64,000 nt of DNA from positions 62,001 through 126,000 of the forward strand of contig NC_087067.1 in the NCBI RefSeq assembly GCF_963678635.1, given 5' to 3'. The notes below the pieces were generated by a model that saw only the letters and a list, made by a program, of their open reading frames with translations, made no database searches and was not told where the DNA came from. Below, piece after piece: positions 41,745 to 53,105 of this stretch. Within the stretch, counting starts at the first letter, position 1. Each line of letters begins with the position of its first letter. The translations under genes were made by a program, and so were the position numbers. The stretch comes from Symsagittifera roscoffensis. Its lineage: Eukaryota > Xenacoelomorpha > Acoela > Convolutidae.

Positions 41745-42385
41745 AGTAAACTGAAATAGTGAAATAATTTCAGTTTAATTATGAAATAATGTTCACAGCA
41801 AACGCTTCAAAAAATACACAAGGTTTTCGTCAACCAAATAAAAATTCAATGTGTTATAATCTACCACTACATACCCAAGATGAAGACCACTTTCTTCACC
41901 CACAAATTTTAAAATTAGCTTCCGGTACACATACCGAAGAGATTCTAAACAGAGATACAGAACACAATGAAATTTATCAAAAAATAACAAAAAAATTGTT
42001 ACAAAGACAAAGTATAATTTCACAAATAAATTCTCGATTCATATCAGCTACAGACTTAAAAATAGGAACATACGTTTTCTTTCCAAATTTTACTACACAA
42101 AAATGTATTTCCAAAGAATTACAACCAATCCGAAAATGAACATATCAAATAATTGATAAACCCACAGATGTAACTTACAAGTTTACTGATTCGAACAAAA
42201 AAGAAACTGTTCAACAATGAAATAATCTTCTACCTTGTTATCCAAAATAGTACGTTCTTTGTATAATAACTCAATTATACTCTTTTACAGGACTGAAATA
42301 TAATCAAGATAATTCCAATTCCATACAAAATCAAAACACTGATATAAAATCTAACTCAAAATCACTTCAACAAAAACATAGCTTC
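41745..42385 (+). pseudogene. Inverted copy of the integrase C-terminal/pol tail region
   Basis: The plus strand here reads the integrase C-terminal region (open 41789-42139, 116 codons), whereas all other element-1 pieces read on the minus strand. It corresponds to about 39,440-40,020 of unit A in reverse complement. At its left edge is a perfect 11-bp palindromic arm pair, TAAACTGAAAT at 41747-41757 and ATTTCAGTTTA at 41767-41777, consistent with a fold-back inversion. Confidence 0.75.
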
Positions 42386-42812
42386 GATCCCGATTCCTGT
42401 AACCAAACTTCGATTCCGATTCCTGTAACCCGATTTCAATCCCAATTCCTGCCATCAATCTCAATTCCTGCTAAAAGAACACATTGAACAAACTTATGAA
42501 GTAAACTCGCGTTTAAATTAATCAGGTGTTTTCAAATATAGTTAAGGAATTTTCAATAATTAGGGTGTTTTCAAATATAATTTGATCAGGCAAACTTTTC
42601 GGGAATATATTTTAGATTTTGCAAATAACCACTCATTTCAGTTGTAGTTCTTCAAATTTTGTTAATCTTTTTTATCTAAAACGGAAGTACTGAAATTAGT
42701 TTTTCTTAATAGATAATTTACCTTCTATGAGCAAATTACACCAAACAGATAGTTTACTCTTTATGAGCAACTTTGACGGGCCGGCATATTTTTGAGACCA
42801 TAACACATACCG
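42386..42812. repeat. 26-bp minisatellite copy 2 plus ~330-bp junction module
   Basis: After a short minisatellite run (to about 42,480) comes a module starting TGAACAAACTTATGAAGTAA and ending GCCGGCATATTTTTGAGACC..ACATACC. The same module recurs at 49,600-49,929 and 53,815-54,144, each time leading into an ORF X remnant. No gene. Confidence 0.7.
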
Positions 42813-43334
42813 TATATTTATTTCGAGTGTGATTTATTTTTGACTTATATGTCGTACTCTATTAACATCTTGTTGTAGAGGTGGATTTATCTAATAATTT
42901 GGTTCGTATTGTGATTCGCTCAAAGCAACGTGGCGAACAACTGGTTCTAATGGTTCGGACAATCGTGCGTGTCTTTCATCAAAGGTATATGGATTGTCTC
43001 GAAAAAAATGCGTGTTGATGTTTGGGAATTTTGAAAATTTGTTGGCGTTATTGGAGGTTCTTGGGATGTTGTCGGTGGGGACTGGTGTGTGGGTTGTTGA
43101 TTAGCAATTTTAGGAAAATATCAAAGATTAATTTTTATGAAGAATTTTCATGTTTGTTGTAGTGTTTTTCAATTAAAATAATTAAAAGTAATGTTGCTAA
43201 TGCAAACTTGATCATTGTTGCTTTTATACTTTTGCACATTGTCATTATGAGGGATGTTTAAAAAGTGAAAAAAATTATGAAAAGTAGAAAAACATCGCTT
43301 CTACTAAATAGATGTTGGTACATTCTGAATGTTG
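42813..43334 (-). pseudogene. Degenerate element-1 unit B (ORF X 5' half)
   Basis: Matches about 3,950-4,430 of element 1 and the start of units D and E. It ends abruptly at CTGAATGTTG, where sequence of element 2 begins in the opposite orientation. The identical junction occurs at 54,656. Confidence 0.7.
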
Positions 43335-44354
43335 GTAGAAGACTTGAGCAGTCCCTCGGCGGACGCGGTCTCTGAGAAGAAGCTGAGGGACACGGCTGCC
43401 ATGGTTCTAGCGCGATGGAAGACAGCAGCCTACAAGGGTGGCTCCGAACCAAGGAAAGTGACCGAGGGGGTGAAAGAGATGGAGGCCTCGACGAGTCTGC
43501 CAACGGAAGAAGACTTCAGACCTCAGAAGGCGAGCACGAAAAGGGGTTCGACGAGTGGACAAACGTGGGAAGTAGACGTTGGCAAAGAATTGATCTCGAG
43601 CGAGCACCAGGCTATTGGGAAACAAGTGGCCAGCGACCCTCTTGAAAAAAACGCGACGAGGAATACCGCTCGACCTTGGTGGGTGGCTCTGGGGACAATA
43701 AAGAAGCCAGAGGACTGTCTGAAGAAACTCGACCATGAAGTGTCCCTCAAGCGTCGCAATTGGGCTACCCAACAAATATCCGAGATTAACAAATTAGAAC
43801 AGTTGAGCCAGGTGGAACGAACTTGGCAAAACTTACTGCGGGACTACTTCGAAGAGGCGATGAGAACACCCTCGTCCGCGTTGCCATTGATGGCAAATCC
43901 CTTCGTTAGAACAACGGGACAGCTGATGTTCGCATGGAGCTTGGTGAGAATAGAGCTGGAGACGTTGCCCTCGCACGACAAGTTGAAACTGGGCAGCAAG
44001 AGTCTAGAGGTTTATCAGATGCTGATGCAGCATATTGCCAGGGATAATTCCGGCTTGAGTCTGACAAGGAGGAAAGATGTTACTTGCTTCTTGAGGTGGA
44101 TAATGTCTGTAATGACCAACAGTACCATCCAAGGGTGTCAGCAGAGAGCAGCGGGAAGTAAAACTATGGGAAGGAGAATCTCCACAGTCATCTTGAAAGT
44201 GTACCAGAGTACTGGTATCGAGAAGGAGGACGACTCCAGGCAATCCCTAGAGAATCATGGGGAAATTGATGAAACACGAAGATTCTACAATAAGAAATTC
44301 GAAGAGTGGCATGATGTGCATCGTAAATTGGCGTCAGCCGAAGATTACTCGTGA
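43329..44354 (+). CDS. Protein B N-terminal fragment, best-preserved copy (element 2)
   Basis: 341-codon open frame homologous to 34,200-35,220. It reads without interruption where the main copy has stops and frame changes, so it is the best guide to protein B. It is Lys/Glu/Arg/Trp-rich, mainly helical, with no recognised domain. The first two codons come from the junction sequence, so the native start is missing; the coding signal continues beyond the stop at 44352 to about 44,530. It is a truncated fragment embedded in the array with no evidence that it is expressed. Confidence 0.6.
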   Translation: MLVEDLSSPSADAVSEKKLRDTAAMVLARWKTAAYKGGSEPRKVTEGVKEMEASTSLPTEEDFRPQKASTKRGSTSGQTWEVDVGKELISSEHQAIGKQVASDPLEKNATRNTARPWWVALGTIKKPEDCLKKLDHEVSLKRRNWATQQISEINKLEQLSQVERTWQNLLRDYFEEAMRTPSSALPLMANPFVRTTGQLMFAWSLVRIELETLPSHDKLKLGSKSLEVYQMLMQHIARDNSGLSLTRRKDVTCFLRWIMSVMTNSTIQGCQQRAAGSKTMGRRISTVILKVYQSTGIEKEDDSRQSLENHGEIDETRRFYNKKFEEWHDVHRKLASAEDYS

Positions 44355-44871
44355 CCCAACAAACGGGGAGAATACCAATACGTATCTGAAGTGATGGGTA
44401 TTGCATTTAATCCTTTCTTGGATTCAGAGGCCGGGAGCGCTCACAGGAATCACGAAGTTGCGGAACTGTTAATGTTTTGGACAGAGAAGATAATCGAGGT
44501 TGATTCAGTGGAAAAGGAAAATCGAGCTTAGGTTTGATTCTCGAGAAAATGCCCAAGGTAGTGAGCGTACCGCGCTCGAACAAGTGAGTAGAATTAAATA
44601 TGGGGAATGGAAATGGCATGCTGATTACGAATTTAGGAGTGGTTTGGAAGTTGCTGAGGCCTTCCTGGTGCCCACATCCCCACGCAAGCCTAATTGAAGA
44701 AATCACGGAGCGAGTGAGACTAGCGCGATGAAGGATGAAGACTTGGGAACTCTGAATGTAGTACACAAGCTGATCTTTCTGTAAATGACCCCTGGCAACA
44801 CTCAACAGTCTGGGGATTCACTGGCAGACGGCAACACGCGATGAGGACATCGATCTTAAGTCAGGGGAGTA
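44355..44871 (+). pseudogene. Rest of the element-2 fragment and its 3'UTR
   Basis: 44,355-44,779 continues protein B homology (to about 35,652 of the main copy), then jumps at TCTGTAAATGACC into the 3'UTR: about 2 kb of element 2 is deleted here. 44,780-44,871 is non-coding and ends in the purine-rich AGGGGAGTA, the likely polypurine tract priming plus-strand synthesis just before the LTR. Confidence 0.65.
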
Positions 44872-45784
44872 TGTGCCAGTGGGTCATATTTGGAAGTTTG
44901 ACCTTGAGCAATGCGAACAACGTGATTTTGTGGTGAAATGGAGTTTTTCAAAAATTCGAATTGAACATGTAATGCTCAATTTTCTCGCAACAAATGAAAA
45001 TCTCAGAAACGTAAGATCAGAACAATCGACCTGCAATTGCGGGAAAGTGGTCAAAAACGCAGCGGGAAATTGCTATTCGCAATTTCCAGACATAGGAATC
45101 ACAATAGAGTAGAGCTGTCTTATCCTGAAATAGGAGACAGAACAATTGCGAAAGAGAAAGATATTGATTCGAAGTGGACCAGAGTGATCCGTCAGTGGAG
45201 AGGTAGACAACCGAAGTCTCCCATTGGTCCAATCCCAAAAACTTATTTCTCAAGTTAAAACTTATTTCTTTTGCTGGAATTCGTTAATTGCAAACTTCTT
45301 GAGTTAGAACTGAATTACCTTTAATGCTAGAGTTGCTGATTAATTTAGTTACTCCAATTCTCGAGTGTGCTGGTATGTGAGTACCCAATTTAGTTTTCTT
45401 GAGAGTGTTTTATAATTGTTATGTTGAGGTAGGGAGAGTTTTAGGTTGCTCCATCTGAAATGGATCAAAGCTCCACTGTCTAAAAAAAAGTAACTGTCCG
45501 GACTGTTCCGGTCCGGACTGTTTTTAACGGCGTTCGCGTATTTTGGGTTTTTCGAGAATTAAAAAAAAATGGGGACGTTCTTATTTTCTAGAGTAGAGGG
45601 GTATTTTGGTAGTGGTCTTTAAGCTGTAACGAGGGTTTTAGTCTCATGTGGCAAGTGAACCGAATTGGCTCCGAACGTTTGAGGTAGAAAAACACAAAAG
45701 ATAGTGTCCCTGACTCTTGAGCCAATGGTTATAGGGCCAATTTTTCTTTAACCTCATACGTGACTTAAGTAGGCGACTGTTACA
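44872..45784 (+). repeat. 3' LTR of element 2, duplicated copy (913 bp)
   Basis: TGTGCCAG..GACTGTTACA, nearly full-length match to 16,476-17,366 with scattered substitutions and small indels. It is followed by GTGTGTCACCC, exactly as at 37,702, so it is the 3' LTR of the same original insertion carried to this place by duplication. Open frames inside it (44,873-45,258) are not genes. Confidence 0.85.
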
Positions 45785-46550
45785 GTGTGTCACCCAATAT
45801 GGGAGACGTTCAGTAGTAGCTGGGGGATTAAAAGTGTTTTCTTGAATTTGTTCTGATTTGGGAGTTGAACCTAAGTAGTCTGATGGAATATTTGAAGTGC
45901 CTTGTTGTCAAGAAGTTGCGGGAGTGTCTTTAATAGTACTGCTAGAAAGGTCTAAAGGATTTGCTTCTGGTGACTGAGATATAATAAAGGGAACTCTGCG
46001 GGTATGGAAATTTCTGTTTCGTCCTGGATGTATAACTTGTCTATTTGTTTCGAGTGTGATTTAATTTTCACTTAAATGTCGTACTCTATTAAGACCTTGC
46101 TGTAGAGGTGCTTATATGTTATATATTGATTCGTATTGTGGTTCGCTCAAAGGAACGTGGCGAACAACTGGTTCTAGCGGTTCGGGCAATCGTTGTGTCT
46201 TTCTTCAAAGGCATATGGATTGTCTTGAAAAAAAATGCGTGTTGATGATTGGGAATTTTGAGTTTTTGTTGGCGTTATTGGAGGTTCATGGGATGTTGTC
46301 GGTGGGGACAGGTGTGTGGGTTGTTGAATAGCAATTTTGAAAAAATTTCAAAGATGAATTTTTTTGAAGAAATTTTATGTTTGTTTTAGTATTCTTCAAT
46401 GAAAAGAATTAAAAATAATGTTGCTAAGGCCAATTTGATGATTTTTGTTTTTATACATTTGCAAATTGTCATTATGAGGGATGTTTAAAATGTGAAAAAA
46501 ATTATGAAAAGTAGAAAAACATCGGTTCTACTAATTAGATGTTGAAACAT

Positions 46551-46826
46551 TTAGATAGATACTGAATTATCGTACCTGTGTAGGTGATCAAGGATTTCGA
46601 CAAGGTTTCTATAGGCTTGATATAGGGAATAAAATATTAGGAAAAAATTGCAAAAAATTACTAGGAGGAGTGTTAAAAATTCTAAAGTATCAGCTAATAG
46701 TCTTACTAAAAAAATGAAAAAAGGAGAAGGTATTGGTAGAGGGTTTGAAAATATTTGTTGAAAATTGTTAACCGTTTCAGAAAGAAGCATTGAAGGAATG
46801 ATTCGTTCTGTCAAATTATTTCTCAT
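46551..46826 (-). CDS. Small hydrophobic protein ORF, intact in unit C
   Basis: 91 codons from ATG 46826. After a polar N-terminus, a Phe/Leu/Ile-rich segment (roughly residues 35-70) could form one or two membrane helices, followed by a short polar tail. It lies between pol and ORF X. Decayed homologues are at 4,440-4,790, 38,470-38,720 and 50,450-50,700. No family recognised; a viroporin- or Env-accessory-like role would be speculation. It may be open by chance in a decayed unit, but the shared ending motif in several copies supports a real ancestral gene. Confidence 0.42.
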   Translation of the reverse strand: MRNNLTERIIPSMLLSETVNNFQQIFSNPLPIPSPFFIFLVRLLADTLEFLTLLLVIFCNFFLIFYSLYQAYRNLVEILDHLHRYDNSVSI

Positions 46827-48169
46827 TTTTTGAGGTTAAATTCGAGTTTCGTCGGATTATTCATTGATTTTTTGACAAGTGGCTTGGGTTTTGGCAATTT
46901 TTGTTGGGGGGAAATTTCATCGTCTCGGAAAGGTCTTCTTGGTTTTGTTTTTATTTATTGGATGATTGAGAGTATCTAAGAGATGTTTATACTTTAAGCT
47001 AAAAAAAATCATGTTCATTTTGTTCTTTAGGCTAATTTAAAATATTTTGCTTAGGGGGTGTATTATGTCTAAGTTGGGAAAATATTGTTGACTTTTGCTC
47101 CACTTGGTAGAAAGGGTTGTAATATTGAGAGTTTGTTTATTTCAGTTGATAATATTTAGCGGTTTGCTTATTTTTGACCTGAAGGTCTTGAAGTTATAGT
47201 TTTACTTACGCTGGAAGGTTATTATTTGTCGGCTAATGAAATCGTGTTTTTAAAATGAGGTGATAGAAAGATTCCTATTGGCTGAATTTGAATTAAATTT
47301 TTCAAGTGCGTTTTGCGGCATGAAATTGAAAAAATGTACTTGTGTTTGAAATGATTTTAAGAGGTGAAAGTGTTAATTAAAATTAAAGTGGTTTTGGAAA
47401 TTCAACTTTCTTTATTATTTTAGATTGTGGAATGAATGTTCTTTATTTTTTCGTGACTGATTTCGAAGTCACGATGATTGTCTATTATTCAGTTTTTTTT
47501 TTATCTTGTGGTAAGTTTTGTTCTATTAAGTTTCAGTTTTTCTTTCTGTTTGAGGTGTTTTGTTATCTAGTTTGGGGATGTTTGTTAATTTATTTCTTTT
47601 CTATGTCTTTGTTGGAGTGGTTTTGAATTATATTTTATATCAGTGTTTTGATTTGGTGTGGAATTGGAATTATCTTGATTATGTTTCAGTCCTCTAAAAG
47701 AGTATAATTGAGTTAAATCACAAAGAGCGTACTCTTTTGGGTAACAAGTAAGAATATTTCATTGTTGAACAATTTTTTTGTTCGAATCAGTTAACTTGTA
47801 TGTTACATCAGTGGGTTTATCAATTATTTGATATGGTCATTTTCGGAGTGGTTGTAATTTTTTGGAAATACATTTCTGTCTTGTAAAAATTGGAAATAAA
47901 ACGTATGTTCCTATTTTTTAGTCTGTAGCTGATGTGAATTGAGAATTTATTTGTGAATTTATACTTTGTCTTTGTAACAAATTTTTTGTTATTTTTTGAT
48001 AAATTTTATTGTGTTCTGTATCTCTGTTTAAAATCTCTTCGGTATGTGTACCGGAAGCTAATTTTAAAAGTTTTTAGGGTGATGAAAGTGGTCTTCATCT
48101 TGGGTATGTAGTGGTAGATTATAACACATTGAATTTTTATTTGGTTGACAAAAACCCTGTGTATTTTTT

Positions 48170-48613
48170 TTAGATGTTTGCTGTGAACATTATCGGTTTT
48201 CGTGGTTTTTGATTGAAAACCTTTTCGTATGATGACATTCCTAAACTTGTTGTTATTTGTAAATTGTAAGATAAGCGGAAATAATTTACATCTGTTGACC
48301 ATTCAGTGTATCGTTGTTCACTTCCATTAATGATACATCTGAGATAATCCTGTAAGAAACTGTTCATTACTTCGACTAGTCCATTAGTCCAAGATGATTG
48401 AGATTTACGTGGTTTATTTTTAATATTATTTAGGTGGCATAGTGTGATATTTTCATTGTAAATAATTTCAGTGCCACTGTCTGTAACAAGTATTTCAGGT
48501 AGTCCGAATTTTGCTATCCAGTGTTCATAAAGGGTTGTGTATGCATAAAAAGAATTACAATGAGGTACCGGGTTACGTGCTACATAAAATTTATACGTGT
48601 CAACTTTGACCAT
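48170..48613 (-). pseudogene. pol: Integrase core fragment in unit C, DD35E retained
   Basis: 147 codons open. The first Asp (Lys-Val-Asp), the second (Thr-Asp-Ser-Gly) and Glu (Leu-Val-Glu) are all present. It matches 6,518-6,100 of element 1. It is embedded in a unit lacking RT and both flanking integrase domains in frame, so it is a relic. Confidence 0.7.
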
Positions 48614-49261
48614 TTTATATGAATTCCCTTCTGATGATGGTGATATTTGTCCTTTTGTATCGAATGAAATCCTGTGATTGAAATATAGACCTTGTCCTTT
48701 AAAATCTTGTTTTTCTGCTATTTGTTTTTGAAGTGGATTGGGTTAACTTAATTGGCATGTTATGCAATCGTTGCAAAATACCTTAATAAAAAGCAGGGCA
48801 TTTGGAAAAAATTTGAATAAAAATTTTGAAAAATTTTGAATAAAAATTGAGTATATTTTTTCTGATCCTCAGTGTCCTTTCATTTTGTAGAGTATGTGAA
48901 GTATGGAGAGCATCATACTTAAAGGTAGACAAGTTACTTTGAGATCAGGTGTTTCGTATTCTAAAATATCTGTATTCTCATTTATCGAAGTATTATTAAA
49001 ATTTCTGAAATATCTAAGAAGTGTCTTGTTTCTCAGAATCGTGATGTCAGCTTTATTTGGTTTTGTTTTATATTTGTGCCAAGATTTTAATTGTCTAAAG
49101 ACTGTGTCAAGGTTTTCATGTTTTGTAAAAAATCTTTTGTAATTTTGTTCTGTTGTTGGTAGGAAAATGTTATCAATTTCCATTTTTGATAAGCGTATTG
49201 TGTCAAGTGTGTCATGAAGGTAAAAAAATTGATTTATCTTGTGTTTTGAATCGCTATTCAA

Positions 49262-49929
49262 CATCACGATCCCAAAGTGTGCATTCTCTGCATTGTAAGC
49301 AGAATCAGCAACAGGCCAAAATCATTTTTGTTGCGGAATTCGCAACAGTGCTACTTTTTTTTGATCTTCCATGCTGTTTTGGATTCCACAAACAAATACC
49401 TTAACCATTGTAGCGCTGAAATCAAGATAATTCCAATTCCACACAAAGTCAAAACACTGATATAAAATCTAATTCAAAACCACTCCAACAAAAACACGGC
49501 TTCGATCCTGATTCCTGTAACCAAAAAACGATTCCGATTCCTGTAACCCAACTTCAATCCTAATTCCTGCCATTAATCTCAATTCCTGCAAAAGGAACAA
49601 ATTGAACAAACTTATGAATTAAACTCGCATTTAAATTAATCAGGTGTTTTCAAATATAGTTAAGGAGTTTTCAATAATTTAGGTGTTTTTATATATAAAT
49701 TCATCAGGCAATTTTTTCGGGGACATATTTTAGTTTTTGCAATTAACCACTCATTTTAGCTCTAGTTCTTCAAGTTTTGTTAATCTTTTTTATCTAAAAC
49801 GGAAGTACTGAAAATAGTTTTGACTAATAGATAATTTCTTTTCTATGAGCAAATTACACCAAACAGATAGTTTACTCTTTATGAGCAACTTGACGGACCG
49901 GCATATTTTTGAGACCATAACACATACCG
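49262..49929. repeat. Junction between units C and D: GGAATCCGC block, inverted remnant, minisatellite, junction module
   Basis: 49,262-49,417 is a shortened GGAATCCGC-type block. 49,418-49,497 is an 80-bp plus-oriented remnant of the inverted pol-tail segment seen at 42,290-42,385. 49,498-49,600 is the 26-bp minisatellite, and 49,600-49,929 the junction module. The order is the same as at 41,067-42,812 but shortened. Confidence 0.7.
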
Positions 49930-52900
49930 CCTATTTATTTCGAGTGTGATTCAATTTTGACTTATATGTCGTACTCTATTAAGATCTTGTTGTAGAGGTG
50001 GGTATTTGTAATATATTGGTTCGTATTGTGGTTCGCTCAAAGGAACGTGGCGAACAACTGGTTCTAATGGTTCGGACAATCGTGCGTGTCTTTCATCAGG
50101 GATATATGGATTGTCTCGAAAATATTGCGTGTTGATGTTTGGGAATTTTGAGTATTTGTTGGCGTTATTGGAAGTTCTTGAGATGTTGTCGGTGGAGACT
50201 GGTGTGTGGTTTGTTGATTAGCAGTTTTGGAAAAATATCAAAGATGAATTTTTATGAAGAAATTTTATGTTTGTTATAGTATTTTTTAATGAAAAGAATT
50301 AGAAGTAGTGTTGCTCATGCGAATTTGATGATTGTCGTTTTTATACGTTTGCACATTGTCATTATGAGGGATGTTTAATATGTGAAAAAAATTATGAAAA
50401 GTAGAAAAACATCGGTTCTACTAAATAGATGTGGGTACATTCAGATAGATACTGAGTTATCGTACCTGTGTAGGTGATCAAGGATTTTGGCAAGGTTTCT
50501 ATAGGCTTGATATAGGGAATAGAAGATTAGGAAAAATTTGCAAACAATTGTTAGGAGGAGTATTAAAATTTCTAAAGTATCAGCTTATAGTCCTAGAAAA
50601 AATTTGAAAAAAGAGAAGGTATTGTTAGAGAATTTGAAAATATTTGTTGAAAAATGTTAATTGTTTCAGAAAAAAGCATCGAAAAAATGATTTGTTCTGT
50701 CGAATTATTTCTCATTGTTTCTACAGTCGAGTTTCGTCGGATTATTCATTGTTTTTTTGACAAGTGGCTTGGGTTTTGGCAATTTTTGTTGAGGGGAAAT
50801 TTTATCGTCTCGAAAAGGTCTTCTTAATTTTGTTTTTATTATTGGATGATTGAGGGTATCTATGAGATGATTATACTTTAAGCTAAATGATCATGTTCAT
50901 TTCGCTCTTTATGGTAATTTAAAATTTTTGCTTAGGGGGTTTTTGATGTCTAAGTTGGGAAAATATTGTTGACATTTTGTTCCACTTGATAGGGGAGGGT
51001 TGTAATATTGAGATTTTGTTTGTTTCAGTTGTTAATTTTTAGCGGTTTGCTTATTTTTGACCTGAAGGTCTTGAATTTATAGTTTTACATACGCTGGAAG
51101 GTTGTTATTTGTCGGCTAATGAAATCGTGTTTTTAAAATGAGGTGATGGAAAGATTCATATTGGCTGAATTTGAACTAAATTTTTCATGCTTGAGAAAAT
51201 GTACTTATGTTTAAATTGATTTTAAGAGGTGAAAGTGTTATTTAAAAATAAAGTGGTTTTTAAAATTCAACTTTCTTTAATATTTTAGATTGTGGAATGA
51301 ATGTTTTATAATCCTTTCGTGTCTGATTCCGAAGTCATGATGATTGTCTATTAGTCAGACTTATTTTTTGACCTAGTGGTAGATTTTTTTCATTTAAGTT
51401 TCTGTTTTTATTTTTGTTTGAGGTGTTTTGTTATCTAATTTGGGGGGTGTTTGGTAAATTAATTCTTTTCTATGCATTTGTTGGAGTGGTTTTGAATTAG
51501 ATTTTATATCAGTGTTTTGATTTTGCGTGGAATTGGAATTTTCTTGATTATACTTCAGTCATGTAAAAGAGTATAATTGAGTTATTTCACAAAGAGCGTA
51601 CTCTTTTGGATAACAAGGTAGAAGATTATTTCATTGTTGAACAATTTCTTTTTTGTTCGAATCAGTAAACTTGTATGTTACATCAGTGGGTTTATCAATT
51701 ATTTGATATGGTCGTTTTCGGAGCTGTTGTAATTTTTTCGAAATACATTTCTGTGTTGTAAAAATTGGAAAAAAACATATCTTCCTGTTTTTAGGTCTGT
51801 AGCTGATGTGAATCGAGAATTTTTTTGTGAAATTATATTTTGTCTTTGTAACATTTTTTTGGTTATTTTTCGATAAGTTTCAATGTGTTCTTTATCTCTG
51901 TTTAAAATCCCTTCGGTATGTGTTTTGTGGGTGATGAAAGTGGTCTTCATCTTGGGATTGTAGTGGTAGATTATAACACATTGAATCTATATTTGGTTGA
52001 CAAAAACCTTGTGTTATTTTTTGAATCGTTTGCTGTGAACATTATCGGTTTTCGTGGTTTTTGATTGAAAACCATTTCGTATGATGGTATTCCTGAACTT
52101 GTTGTTATTTGTGAATTATAAGACAAGAGGAAACGTTTTACATCTGTTGACCATTCCGTGTATCGTGTTTCACTTCCATTATTGATACATCTGAGATAAT
52201 CCTGTAATGAACGGTTCATACCTTCGACTAGTCCATTAGTCCAAGGTGATCGAGATTTACGTGGTTTATGTTTAATATTTAACAGGTGTCAGTTCTCGTT
52301 GTTAATAAATTCAGTGCCAGTGTCTGTAACAGGGATTTCGGGTTGTCCGAATTTTGCTATCCAGTGTTCATAAAGGGTTGTGTATGCATAAAAAGAATTA
52401 CAATGAGGTACCGGGTTACGTGCTACATAAAATTTATACGTGTCAACTTTGACCATTTTATATGAATTCCCTTCTGATGATGGTGATATTTGTCCTTTTG
52501 TATCGAATGAAATCCTGTGATTGAAATATAGACCTTGTCCTTTAAAATCTTGTTTTTCTGCTATTTGTTTTTGAAGTGGATTGGGTTAACTTAATTGGCA
52601 TGTTATGCAATCGTTGCAAAATACCTTAATAAAAAGCAGGGCATTTGGAAAAAATTTGAATAAAAATTTTGAAAAATTTTGAATAAAAATTGAGTATATT
52701 TTTTCTGATCCTCAGTGTCCTTTCATTTTGTAGAGTATGTGAAGTATGGAGAGCATCATACTTAAAGGTAGACAAGTTACTTTGAGATCAGGTGTTTCGT
52801 ATTCTAAAATATCTGTATTCTCATTTATCGAAGTATTATTAAAATTTCTGAAATATCTAAGAAGTGTCTTGTTTCCCAGAATCGTGATGTCAGCTTTATT

Positions 52901-53105
52901 TGGTTTTGTTTTATATTTGTGCCAAGATTTTAATTGTCTAAAGACTGTGTCAAGGTTTTCATGTTTTGTAAAAAATCTTTTGTAATTTTGTTCTGTTGTT
53001 GGTAGGAAAATGTTATCAATTTCCATTTTTGATAAGCGTATTGTGTCAAGTGTGTCATGAAGGTAAAAAAATTGATTTATCTTGTGTTTTGAATCGCTAT
53101 TCAAC
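49930..53105 (-). pseudogene. Degenerate element-1 unit D
   Basis: Same content as units A and C but starting inside ORF X (about 3,950 equivalent). It retains small open pieces of the integrase C-terminal region (51,699-51,950), integrase core end (51,971-52,219) and linker (52,712-53,110, 132 codons, one residue different from the unit C piece). With its flanking modules it forms one full period of a ~4.2-kb repeat. Confidence 0.72.

Larger units (their letters stand above)
45785..49262 (-). pseudogene. Degenerate element-1 unit C: ORF X to RNase H/integrase linker
   Basis: Collinear with unit A and with 3,690-7,150 of element 1. ORF X start ATG is at 46472. The pol part includes the integrase C-terminal region (about 47,690-48,020), a preserved integrase core (48,170-48,613), zinc-domain remnants (about 48,650-48,850) and the linker piece 48,869-49,267 (132 codons open). 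The 48,502-49,345 part is almost identical to 52,345-53,188 in unit D. Confidence 0.75.

Noticed and set aside
44780-45784. LTR starting at TGTAAATGACC (44,780) with TGTAA/TTACA ends
   Set aside because: Attractive inverted ends, but the 5' LTR begins at TGTGCC right after the target duplication and the purine tract precedes 44,872. So 44,780-44,871 is 3'UTR.
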